A DNA stretch of 12,119 nt from Chloroflexota bacterium. Lineage in GTDB: Bacteria > Chloroflexota > Dehalococcoidia > UBA1127 > JACQUN01. This document shows, in pieces, positions 5,279 through 12,081 of the stretch. Within the stretch, counting starts at the first letter, position 1; each line of letters opens with the position of its first letter. The stretch is taken from positions 1 to 12,119 of the forward strand of contig JACQUN010000166.1 in the NCBI GenBank assembly GCA_016210285.1. Reading direction: 5' to 3'. Under the pieces are notes generated by a model. The model was not told the DNA's origin and did not search any database. It saw only the letters and a program-made list of their open reading frames with translations. The position numbers were made by a program, and so were the translations under genes.

Positions 5279-7638
5279 CTACTCTCCTCCTTCGAGAGAA
5301 GGGCGGCAGACAGCACCCGATCCATGCTCCCCGCCAGGATGAATTCCAGCGTCCGCCGGACCTTGGGCGGGATGTCCAGCAGGTCCTTCTCGTTTTCCTT
5401 CGGCATGATGAAGGTGGTGATGCCCCCGCGGTGCGCCGCCAGTACCTTCTCCTTGATGCCGCCCACAGGCAGGACCTTGCCCCGGAGGGTGATCTCTCCG
5501 GTCATGGCCACGGCACGGCGTGCTGGCCGCGCCGTGAGAGCGGACACCAGGGCCGTGGCTATGGTCACCCCTGCGGAGGGCCCGTCCTTGGGCACGGCCC
5601 CCGCTGGAACATGGATGTGGATGTCCGTGTGCTCAAAGGACTTCCCATCCAGGCCGAGCTCCTTGCTGCGGGAGCGAGCGTAGCTCACCGCAGCCTGGGC
5701 CGACTCCTTCATCACCTCCCCCAGGGACCCCGTCAGCGTGAGGTTTCCCTTCCCCTCCATAAGGGTGACCTCCACTTGGAGGATATCACCCCCTGTCTCA
5801 GTGCGGGCAACGCCCGTCGCCACTCCCACCTCGTCCTGCTTCTCGGCGATGCCCCAGGTGAAACGCGGCGGGCCCAGGTACTTGGGCACGGCCCTCCCTG
5901 TGATGCGGTGGACACCGTTCGCTCGCGCGTGGTCGCCCTGGGCCTGAGCAACCCCTTTCGCCACCTTGCGGCAGATGCCGCCCAGCTCCCGCTCCAGATT
6001 CCGGACGCCGGCCTCGCGGGAGTACTCTCTGATGACACGCCGAACCGCACTCGGGGCAAAGGACAGAGGGTGCTCCGCCAGCCCATTCTCCTGGAGCTGC
6101 TTCGGGATCAGGAACTGGCGTGCAATCTGGAGCTTCTCCTCTTCTGTATAGCCGGGCAGCTCGATAACCTCCAGCCTGTCCCGCAGGGCGGGGATCACCG
6201 TGTCCAGGACGTTGGCGGTGCCGATAAAAAGCACTCGGGAGAGGTTGAACGGGACCTCCAGGTAGTGGTCACTGAAGGAGTGGTTATGCTCCAGGTCCAG
6301 AACCTCCAGCAGCGCTGCGGATGGGTCGCCACGGAAGTCGGCCCCCACCTTGTCCAGCTCGTCCAGCATGAAGACGGGGTTCACCATCCCGGCCTGGCGC
6401 ATGGTCTGGATGATGCGCCCCGGCAGGGCGCCCACATAGGTTCGGCGGTGGCCGCGGATCTCGGCCTCGTCTCGGATACCCCCCAGGCTCACGCGCACGA
6501 ACCTGCGTCCCAGCGCCTTGGCGATGGACATCCCCAGGGAGGTCTTGCCCACCCCCGGGGGACCGACAAAGCAGAGGATGGGGCTGCGATGCCCCGACCC
6601 CGCCAGCTTCCGCACGGCGATGTACTCCAGGATGCGTTCCTTCACCTTCTTCAGGCCGTAGTGGTTCTCATCCAGGACCCGGGCCGCCTGCGCAATGTCC
6701 AGGTTATCCTCGGTTGCTTCCCTCCAAGGCAGGTTGACCAGCCAGTCCAGGTAGTTGCGGATTACGGGGTTCTCGGGTGAGGCCGTGGGGATGTGGGACA
6801 GCCGCTCCACCTCGTCCAGGGCCTTCTTCTGCACCGCCTCAGACATCCCCGCTGCCTGGACCTTTTCTTTCAGCTCCTCCAACTCCCGCAGTTGCGGGTC
6901 CACCTGAGAGAGCTCCCGCTGGATGACCCTGAGCTGCTCCCTGAGGATATGCTCCCGCTGGCTCTTCTCCACCTCCTTCTGCACCTGGGTCTGGATCTTG
7001 CTCTGGAGCTCCAGGACCTCCACCTCACGGGCCAGCAGGGCGTGGACGCGTTCAAGGCGCGCCTGGGGTTCCAGGATCTCCAGTATCTCCTGGCGCTCCG
7101 GCAGGGGGAGCTGAAGGTAGTGCGCCACCAGGTCCGCCAGCCAGCCCGGCTCGTCGGCGTTCATAGCGGCGATGTAGGCGTCGTCGGTAAGGTTGGGGGA
7201 GAGGCGCACGCACCGCTCGAAGAGGGCCAGCACCGCACGCATGAGCGCTTCCAGGCCCGGGGGTTTCCCCGACGGCTCCACAAGGGGGGACACGCGAACC
7301 CGGTAGTAGGGCTCGCTCTGCACCAGCTCCAGGATGCTGACCCGCTGCACCCCCTGGAGCAGCAGGCTCATCGAGCCATCGGGCATCTTCAGCACCCGGG
7401 AGATGACCGCCACGGTGCCCACGGCGTACAGGTCGCTGAAGGTGAAGTCCCGCTCCTGGATGTTGCGCCTCCCCACGACCACGATGGCCCGGTCCTTGGC
7501 CATCGCCTCTTCCACCGCCCTCTGGTAGGGGAGGCGATACACCACGAGCTGCGCCACCACGTTGGGGAAGACAATAGCATCCCTGCGGGGGAGCAGGGGC
7601 ATCCCGATGCTTTCCTCAGGCTTCGCTTCCTGGTTCAC
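5275..7638 (-). CDS. lon: ATP-dependent protease Lon (LonA)
   Basis: A 787-residue LonA, the family's usual length, degrading misfolded and regulatory proteins in the cytoplasm as an ATP-driven hexamer. An N-terminal LON substrate-binding domain (MPLLPRRDAIVFPN) is followed by a coiled-coil region with the RQREHILREQ-type segment (here KSQREHILREQLRVIQRE), the AAA+ module with Walker A GPPGVGKT (G359-T366) and Walker B VFMLDELDK, and a C-terminal serine protease domain with KDGPSAG (catalytic S688) and GGIKEK (catalytic K731), 43 residues apart as in E. coli (S679, K722). All key residues are intact. The GTG start at 7638 has GAGGAG 11 bases upstream, rather far. The internal ATG at 7602, with GAGGAA nine bases before it, is a reasonable alternative that would shorten the protein by 12 residues. 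The stop overlaps the cvpA start. Confidence 0.96.
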   Translation of the reverse strand: MNQEAKPEESIGMPLLPRRDAIVFPNVVAQLVVYRLPYQRAVEEAMAKDRAIVVVGRRNIQERDFTFSDLYAVGTVAVISRVLKMPDGSMSLLLQGVQRVSILELVQSEPYYRVRVSPLVEPSGKPPGLEALMRAVLALFERCVRLSPNLTDDAYIAAMNADEPGWLADLVAHYLQLPLPERQEILEILEPQARLERVHALLAREVEVLELQSKIQTQVQKEVEKSQREHILREQLRVIQRELSQVDPQLRELEELKEKVQAAGMSEAVQKKALDEVERLSHIPTASPENPVIRNYLDWLVNLPWREATEDNLDIAQAARVLDENHYGLKKVKERILEYIAVRKLAGSGHRSPILCFVGPPGVGKTSLGMSIAKALGRRFVRVSLGGIRDEAEIRGHRRTYVGALPGRIIQTMRQAGMVNPVFMLDELDKVGADFRGDPSAALLEVLDLEHNHSFSDHYLEVPFNLSRVLFIGTANVLDTVIPALRDRLEVIELPGYTEEEKLQIARQFLIPKQLQENGLAEHPLSFAPSAVRRVIREYSREAGVRNLERELGGICRKVAKGVAQAQGDHARANGVHRITGRAVPKYLGPPRFTWGIAEKQDEVGVATGVARTETGGDILQVEVTLMEGKGNLTLTGSLGEVMKESAQAAVSYARSRSKELGLDGKSFEHTDIHIHVPAGAVPKDGPSAGVTIATALVSALTARPARRAVAMTGEITLRGKVLPVGGIKEKVLAAHRGGITTFIMPKENEKDLLDIPPKVRRTLEFILAGSMDRVLSAALLSKEESR
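5285..5292 (-). promoter_or_regulatory. Shine-Dalgarno of cvpA inside the end of lon
   Basis: AAGGAGGA on the minus strand, six bases before the ATG at 5278, sits in the last codons of lon. With the ATGA overlap it indicates reinitiation or coupled translation of the membrane protein after Lon. Confidence 0.75.
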
Positions 7639-7830
7639 CGTGGGATCTGCTCCTCGCCCAGGCCGTGGACGGCGGGGCGCTCCCCGCCATCTGGCTCTGG
7701 GGGTTCGTGCTCAGGCTCTTTCTATCAGTTTACACCATTCAGGGCAACTCAATGCAACGCAAGAACGGGGTGCAGCAGAAGGAGGCCCTGATAGCCAAAC
7801 GATCTGCTACAGGTTGTCGCTCCAAGGCAC
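7639..7830 (-). promoter_or_regulatory. lon upstream region (promoter not resolved)
   Basis: These 192 bases lie between the D-2-hydroxyacid dehydrogenase and lon, both on the minus strand. The stretch 7716-7755 is richer in A+T than its surroundings and is where a lon promoter most likely lies. Candidate pairs such as TTGCCC with TAGAAA (17-base spacing) match consensus only 4 of 6 each, so none is chosen. A G+C-rich hairpin, GGCGGGG (7671-7677) and CCCCGCC (7682-7688) with loop CGCT, lies in the leader about 33 bases before the GTG. I see no CIRCE (HrcA) inverted repeat. Confidence 0.35.
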
Positions 7831-8841
7831 CTAGCCCTCGCCGGCCCGCAGCCCCAGGCGGGGCGCCACCTCGGGGTTCACCAGGTTCAGCGGCATCCGC
7901 CCCGTCAGCACCCGGGCAACCTCCTGGCCGCAGCGCCGGGGTAGGCCTGCCACCGCAGTATCGGAGTAGTAGGCGGCGTGAGGAGTCAGGACCACGTTGG
8001 GCAGGTGTAGCAGGGGATTCTCGGGGTCCGGGGGCTCCTGCTCCAGGACATCCAGCCCTGCCCCGGCGATCCACCCCTCCCTCAGCGCCTTGATGAGGGC
8101 CACCTCGTGCACCACGGGCCCGCGGGAGGTGTTGATCACACAGGCGGTGGGCTTCATGGATCGTAGCTCCCGCTGGCCCAGGAGGTGGCTCGTCTCAGCA
8201 GTCAAGGGGACGTGGAGGGACACGTAGTCCGCCTCTCGCAGCAGGCGCTCCAGAGGGACGGGCGTGGCGTTGTACTCCTGGAAGACCTCCAGCCCTATAT
8301 ACGGGTCGCAGGCAAGGAGCCGCAGATCGAAGGCGTGGGCCCGCCGAGCCACGGCCCTGCCGATGCGCCCTAACCCCACAATGCCCAGGGTCTCGCCGTG
8401 GAGGGACCCAACAGGAGGCGTCAGGGCCTCCCGCCACCGGTCACCCCGCACACCGCCGTCCAGGGCCAGCAGCTTGCGGCAGCAGGCCAGCAGGAGCATG
8501 AGTGCATGATTCGCCACCTCCCGGGTCCACAGGTCGGGGACGTTGACCACTGCAATGCCCAGCTCCGTAGCGGCCGGCACATCCACAGTATCCACACCCA
8601 CACCCGTGCGCACGACGACCCGGCAGCGGTGCAGCTCCCCCAGGACACGCTGAGTCAGGGGCGCGCTGGTGATGATCAGGCCATCCGCGTCCCGGGCGCA
8701 GGCGATGACCTCCTCCTCCTTTTGAAAGCGGGGGGTCACCTCCAGGGTGGCCCCCACCCGCTCCAACTCCCGCCGCTCGTCCTCAAGGTTGATGTGGCGC
8801 TGGGGGCCGATGTGAACCACCTGGTACTTGCCTGTTGCCAT
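7831..8841 (-). CDS. D-2-hydroxyacid dehydrogenase (CtBP / SerA-like NAD-dependent)
   Basis: A 336-residue NAD-dependent dehydrogenase of the D-isomer-specific 2-hydroxyacid family, interconverting a 2-hydroxyacid and its 2-keto acid. The nucleotide-binding loop is GLGRIG (G156, G158, G161) and the catalytic triad is complete: R240 in NTSRGP, E269 in EQEPP and H288 in LTPHAAYYS. The stretch VRTGVGVDTVDVPAATELGIAV with NVPDLWTREVANHA resembles the C-terminal-binding-protein-like branch and 3-phosphoglycerate dehydrogenases, but there is no C-terminal ACT regulatory domain, so SerA function is possible but not shown. The ATG at 8841 is chosen because GGAGGAGG (8844-8851) precedes it directly; an in-frame GTG at 8868 would add nine residues. 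It lies 30 bases after the zinc alcohol dehydrogenase and is probably co-transcribed with it. Substrate unknown. Confidence 0.88.
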   Translation of the reverse strand: MATGKYQVVHIGPQRHINLEDERRELERVGATLEVTPRFQKEEEVIACARDADGLIITSAPLTQRVLGELHRCRVVVRTGVGVDTVDVPAATELGIAVVNVPDLWTREVANHALMLLLACCRKLLALDGGVRGDRWREALTPPVGSLHGETLGIVGLGRIGRAVARRAHAFDLRLLACDPYIGLEVFQEYNATPVPLERLLREADYVSLHVPLTAETSHLLGQRELRSMKPTACVINTSRGPVVHEVALIKALREGWIAGAGLDVLEQEPPDPENPLLHLPNVVLTPHAAYYSDTAVAGLPRRCGQEVARVLTGRMPLNLVNPEVAPRLGLRAGEG

Positions 8842-8871
8842 AACCTCCTCCAGTGCGGCCCAGGGCACCCC

Positions 8872-9963
8872 TTAGAAAACGATAATCCCTCTCCCCGGCT
8901 CCCCCTCCTCCAGGTCGCTGTAGGCCTGGTTGATTTCCGACAGACGGTAGCGGCGCTGGACAAGATTGTCCAGGTCCAGCCGCCCCTGGAGGTAGAGCTG
9001 GGCCAGGCGGGGCATATCCACTCGCGGGCGCGAGGAGCCGTAGTAGCTGCCCTTGACCACCTTCTCCTGTCGGGTCAGGGAGACCAGGTCAATGGGGACC
9101 CGATCGCCGTCCGGGGCAATCCCCACGATAACCACGGTGCCGCCCTTCCGCGCAGCGTCGTAGGCCACCGACGCTGTCCGTGACGAGCCGAAGGCCTCGA
9201 AGGTGTAGTCGGCGCCGCGCCCCCCGGTCAGCTCCTTGACCCTGGCCACCGTGTCCTCCCGGGCGGCGTTGACCACGTGGGTGGCCCCCAGCTTCCTTGC
9301 CAGCTCCAGCTTGCTGTCCAGGAGGTCCACCCCAATGATCATCTGAGCATTGACAAGGCGCGCCCCCTGGAGGATGTTGAGTCCCACGCCCCCGCAGCCA
9401 ATAACGGCCACGCTGCTGCCCGGCTCCACCTGGGCAGCGTGGATGGCGGCGCCCACGCCAGTGGGGACGCAGCAGCCAATGAGGGCCGCCCTGTCCAGGG
9501 GGAAGCCAGGAGGCAGGGGGACACACCCTGTCTCGGGCACCACCGCATACTCAGCAAAGCAGGCCACCTTGCCGAAATGATAGATCTCCGTGCTCCCCTT
9601 GCGCAGCCGGGTGGTCCCGTCCATCATGCCGCCGCGCCCGGAGAGCCCTACATCACAGAGATGGGGCTTGCCGATGGCGCAGAAGTAGCAGTGGCCGCAG
9701 TTGGGGACGAAGGAGAGGACCACCGGGTCTCCCCGCTTGGCAATGGTGACCTCTTCGCCCACCTGCTCCACCACACCAGCGCCCTCGTGGCCCAGCACCA
9801 CGGGCAGAGGGAAACGGCCTTCCCCTTTCATGATGTGGTAGTCACTCCGGCAGATCCCCGCTGAAGCGATGCGCACCAGCACCTCGCCTTTGCGAGGCGG
9901 CAGAAGCTCCACATCTTCCACAACCAGGGGGGTGTTTGGCTGGTAGAGGACGGCGGCTTTCAC
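8872..9963 (-). CDS. Zinc-dependent alcohol dehydrogenase (medium-chain, class III-like)
   Basis: A 363-residue medium-chain dehydrogenase that should oxidise an alcohol, or reduce an aldehyde, with NAD. Catalytic zinc ligands are C38 (GICRSD), H59-E60 (GHEGAG) and C164 (IGCCVPTG). The structural zinc is held by C89, C92, C95 and C103 (CGHCYFCAIGKPHLC). The Rossmann loop is GCGGVG (G189-G194), with an acidic residue in GVDLLDSK at the end of the second strand, which favours NAD over NADP. Similar proteins include NDMA-dependent and glutathione/mycothiol-dependent formaldehyde dehydrogenases; the substrate cannot be told from sequence alone. The GTG at 9963 is preceded by AAGGAGG at five bases and by an extended -10 promoter. 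The frame continues upstream to 10140, but those 59 codons would start upstream of the promoter and do not look like family sequence. It is first in a likely two-gene unit with the 2-hydroxyacid dehydrogenase. Confidence 0.92.
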   Translation of the reverse strand: MKAAVLYQPNTPLVVEDVELLPPRKGEVLVRIASAGICRSDYHIMKGEGRFPLPVVLGHEGAGVVEQVGEEVTIAKRGDPVVLSFVPNCGHCYFCAIGKPHLCDVGLSGRGGMMDGTTRLRKGSTEIYHFGKVACFAEYAVVPETGCVPLPPGFPLDRAALIGCCVPTGVGAAIHAAQVEPGSSVAVIGCGGVGLNILQGARLVNAQMIIGVDLLDSKLELARKLGATHVVNAAREDTVARVKELTGGRGADYTFEAFGSSRTASVAYDAARKGGTVVIVGIAPDGDRVPIDLVSLTRQEKVVKGSYYGSSRPRVDMPRLAQLYLQGRLDLDNLVQRRYRLSEINQAYSDLEEGEPGRGIIVF

Positions 9964-9968
9964 CTGGG

Positions 9969-9975
9969 CCTCCTT
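9969..9975 (-). promoter_or_regulatory. Shine-Dalgarno that fixes the alcohol dehydrogenase start
   Basis: AAGGAGG on the minus strand, five bases before GTG 9963. It excludes the in-frame start at 10140. Confidence 0.75.
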
Positions 9976-10003
9976 GCAGAGCTGCTTCGTCAGTACGCCA
10001 GCC

Positions 10004-10012
10004 ACTATACCA
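10004..10012 (-). promoter_or_regulatory. Extended -10 promoter of the alcohol dehydrogenase gene
   Basis: On the minus strand TGGTATAGT, an extended -10 with TATAGT (5 of 6). The -35 region is poor, as with the lysA promoter. Transcription would begin near 9997, giving a leader of about 34 bases including the Shine-Dalgarno. It shares the 161-base divergent gap (9964-10124) with the methyltransferase. Confidence 0.55.
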
Positions 10013-10112
10013 CAGGTGGCAGACGTTGGGGAGGCACCGAGGTACAGCACAATGCCTGGGCAGGGAGATGGGATCGCCCGGACAACCGTATCCAGTGCCC
10101 TTGCCCAACGAG

Positions 10113-10118
10113 TAGAAT
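10113..10118 (+). promoter_or_regulatory. -10 box directly before the methyltransferase GTG, possible leaderless transcript
   Basis: TAGAAT (5 of 6 to TATAAT) ends six bases before the GTG at 10125. Initiation at the usual distance would fall on or next to the start codon, so the mRNA would have almost no leader. No purine-rich Shine-Dalgarno is seen before the GTG. A convincing -35 is missing. Confidence 0.4.
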
Positions 10119-10124
10119 GGTGAT

Positions 10125-11069
10125 GTGAAACAGGGACCAAGAAAGAGCCTGCGGCGCGTGGAAGCCACCCCCCAAGGCAGGGAAGCCCCCTCTGAGGCGT
10201 CCTGGGACCGGGCGGACTCCTGTTACGACTCCCTGGTGGGGGCCGAGGGGAGCGAGTTCCACCGCCACGTCGTCATCCCGGGTACGGTGCGCCTGCTGGA
10301 CCTGCAACGAGGGGAGAAGGTGCTGGACCTGGGCTGCGGGCAAGGCGTCCTGAGCCGGGCGCTCTGCCAGCACGGCGCCCAGGTCACGGGGGTGGACCTT
10401 TCCCAGCGCCTCATCCAGATGGCACGCCAGCGGTCGCACAAGGCCATCCGCTACCTTGTGGCCGACGCCCGCCACCTGGAAGAGCTTCCCGATGCAAGCT
10501 TCGATGCCATCGCCAGCGTTCTGGCCATCCAGAACGTTGAACCCACAGCGCCCGTCTTTGCCGAGTGCGCCCGCCTGCTGCGGCCAGGGGGCCGCCTGGT
10601 CCTAGTGCTGTCCCACCCCGCCTTCCGCATCCCACGCCAGAGCCGCTGGGGCTGGGATGAAGAGCGAAAGCTCATGTTCCGCGCGGTGGACCGCTACCTT
10701 ACTCCGCTGCAAATCCCCATTGATACCAGGCCCTTCCGAGCCCCCGGCCAGGTTACCTGGACCTATCATCGGCCTCTCCAGGTCTACATCACCGAGTTGG
10801 CGGCGGCGGGCATGTGGGTCAACGCCCTGGAGGAGTGGCCCTCTCACAAAGTGAGCCAGCCAGGGCCTGTGGCCGACGCTGAGAACCGCGCCCGCGCCGA
10901 GTTCCCACTGTTCCTGGCCATGCGGGCGCTGCGAATGCCAGGGGCAGCCTCCTCCCAGGAAAGGGAGCTCCCAGGGGTTGCCCAGGCTTCGGCAGAGACT
11001 CGGCAGGAGGAAAAACCCCCTGGCAGTGCCCCCTCGGCGCGCAGACGACGTGCGTGGGGCAGGACGTGA
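10125..11069 (+). CDS. Class I SAM-dependent methyltransferase, substrate unknown
   Basis: A 314-residue protein with a Methyltransf_11/25-type Rossmann domain at about 45-165. Motif I is VLDLGCGQG (66-74), the acidic residue that binds the SAM ribose is D91 in GVDLS, D114 in VADARHL probably contacts the adenine side, and LRPGGRLVLVLSHPAF is the motif before the last strands. Residues about 175-270 (WGWDEER, TWTYHRPLQVYITELAAAGM) form the usual C-terminal half of small-molecule methyltransferases, where the substrate binds. Residues 271-314 are a charged, Pro/Ser/Arg-rich tail ending in RRRRAWGRT, probably disordered. The GTG start is the first codon of the frame after the -10 box; some in-frame later start cannot be excluded, since the first 25 residues are not conserved-looking. 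It is divergent from the alcohol dehydrogenase and 99 bases before cysK. Confidence 0.85.
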   Translation: MKQGPRKSLRRVEATPQGREAPSEASWDRADSCYDSLVGAEGSEFHRHVVIPGTVRLLDLQRGEKVLDLGCGQGVLSRALCQHGAQVTGVDLSQRLIQMARQRSHKAIRYLVADARHLEELPDASFDAIASVLAIQNVEPTAPVFAECARLLRPGGRLVLVLSHPAFRIPRQSRWGWDEERKLMFRAVDRYLTPLQIPIDTRPFRAPGQVTWTYHRPLQVYITELAAAGMWVNALEEWPSHKVSQPGPVADAENRARAEFPLFLAMRALRMPGAASSQERELPGVAQASAETRQEEKPPGSAPSARRRRAWGRT

Positions 11070-11101
11070 CCGGGAGACAGGGCGGGAGCGGGGAAGCCAC
11101 C

Positions 11102-11131
11102 ATCTCCCCTTGACGCTGCACGGGGGGAGAT
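11102..11131. promoter_or_regulatory. Inverted repeat around the cysK -35, operator or methyltransferase terminator
   Basis: Perfect 8-bp arms ATCTCCCC (11102-11109) and GGGGAGAT (11124-11131) with a 14-base loop that contains the -35 hexamer TTGACG. It could be a regulator site covering the cysK promoter, or a terminator for the methyltransferase 32 bases upstream, though no T-run follows. Confidence 0.45.
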
Positions 11132-11139
11132 ATCAGAAT
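11110..11139 (+). promoter_or_regulatory. cysK promoter
   Basis: TTGACG (11110-11115; 5 of 6 to consensus) and CAGAAT (11134-11139; 4 of 6) with 18-base spacing. Transcription would begin near 11146, giving a leader of about 23 bases. That is too short for a riboswitch or T-box. Confidence 0.5.
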
Positions 11140-11153
11140 AGGGCAACCGTGCC

Positions 11154-11159
11154 AGGAGG
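11154..11159 (+). promoter_or_regulatory. Shine-Dalgarno that fixes the cysK TTG start
   Basis: AGGAGG nine bases before TTG 11169, and just downstream of the predicted transcription start. The TTG also gives the usual N-terminal length before the VGNTPLVRL motif. Confidence 0.65.
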
Positions 11160-11168
11160 CGGGTCAAC

Positions 11169-12080
11169 TTGGCGGAGCTCGTGAACAGCATCCTGGAGCT
11201 GGTCGGCAACACGCCCCTGGTTCGGCTACTCAGACTGGCTCAACCCGGCTGGGCTTCCCTCTTCGTCAAGCTGGAGAGCTTCAACCCCAGTGGCAGCATC
11301 AAAGACCGCCTGGTCCTGCATGCCCTCCGGCAGGCCGAGGCCCAGGGCATCCTGAGGCCTGGGGATACGGTGGTGGAAGCCAGTGCCGGCAACGCCGCCA
11401 TCTCCCTGGCACTGGTGGGGGCTGCCCTTGGATATCGGGTTGTCGTCACTATGCCGGAGAGCACCCCGATGGAGCGGCGGCGCCTGATCAGCCGCTTTGG
11501 GGCCGAGATCCGGGTTACCGAGAGCGCTGAGGGGATGGAAGGCGCCCAGAGGGCAGCCAGAGCCCTGGTGGAGAAGCAGCACTGCTTCCTCTTGAACCAG
11601 TTCGAGAACCCCGCCAACCCGCAGGCCCACAGAGAGACGACAGGGCCGGAGATCCTGCGGGCCACTGGGGGCCGCCTTGACGCCTTCGTGGCAGGCGTCG
11701 GAACAGGCGGGACCATCACCGGCGTTGGGGAGGTTCTGAAAGAGCAGGCCCCGGCCGCCCTGGTCGTTGCCGTCGAGCCGCTGCGTTCACCCCTGCTCAG
11801 CCAGGGATGGACAGGAGAGCACGGCATCCCCGGGCTGGGGGCTGACTTCCTCCCTCCCCTGCTCAACCGCAAAGTCATTGACGAGGTCATCGCCGTCTCC
11901 GACGAAGACGCCATGCGAACCATGAACCGCCTGGCCCAGATCGAAGGTCTGCTGGTAGGGGTCTCTTCCGGGGCCTGCGCCTTCGCGGCGATGCAGGTCG
12001 CGCAACGCCTGGGTAGCGAGAAGACCGTGGTCGCCCTGCTCCCGGACTCCGGGGAGCGGTACACCTCCTTCCTCCTCTAA
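11169..12080 (+). CDS. cysK: Cysteine synthase-family protein (O-acetylserine sulfhydrylase-like) with altered substrate loop
   Basis: A 303-residue fold-type II PLP enzyme, near the family's usual length. Ordinary members make L-cysteine from O-acetylserine and sulfide. Visible motifs are LVGNTPLVRL, NPSGSIKDR with PLP lysine K45, the phosphate-binding TGGT loop (T179-T182), HRETTGPEI, HGIPGLGADF, GVSSGA and the C-terminal LPDSGERYTS whose serine contacts the PLP pyridine nitrogen. The loop that grips the substrate carboxylate, normally TSGNTG, is S72-A-G-N-A-A77 here; the central G-N is kept but three side chains differ. Everything else favours cysteine synthase, yet the loop suggests a different amino-acid donor or sulfur source (for example O-phosphoserine, homoserine esters or a related beta-replacement). 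It starts with TTG after AGGAGG and has its own promoter. Confidence is high for the family and moderate for the exact reaction. Confidence 0.85.
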   Translation: MAELVNSILELVGNTPLVRLLRLAQPGWASLFVKLESFNPSGSIKDRLVLHALRQAEAQGILRPGDTVVEASAGNAAISLALVGAALGYRVVVTMPESTPMERRRLISRFGAEIRVTESAEGMEGAQRAARALVEKQHCFLLNQFENPANPQAHRETTGPEILRATGGRLDAFVAGVGTGGTITGVGEVLKEQAPAALVVAVEPLRSPLLSQGWTGEHGIPGLGADFLPPLLNRKVIDEVIAVSDEDAMRTMNRLAQIEGLLVGVSSGACAFAAMQVAQRLGSEKTVVALLPDSGERYTSFLL

Positions 12081-12081
12081 C

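Noticed and set aside
5431..7791. Long open frames on the plus strand opposite lon
   Set aside because: They are antisense shadows of a high-G+C gene: His/Gln/Leu/Gly-rich composition, no recognisable domain, while lon on the other strand has all its motifs.
7639..7830. CIRCE or other heat-shock operator before lon
   Set aside because: I looked for TTAGCACTC-type inverted repeats and found none; only a G+C-rich leader hairpin is present.
10001..10020. 5-bp inverted repeat GCCAC/GTGGC around the alcohol dehydrogenase -10
   Set aside because: Too short and expected by chance in this composition.
9964..10140. 59-residue N-terminal extension of the alcohol dehydrogenase
   Set aside because: The added residues do not resemble the family, and a strong Shine-Dalgarno and an extended -10 promoter lie within that stretch and serve GTG 9963.
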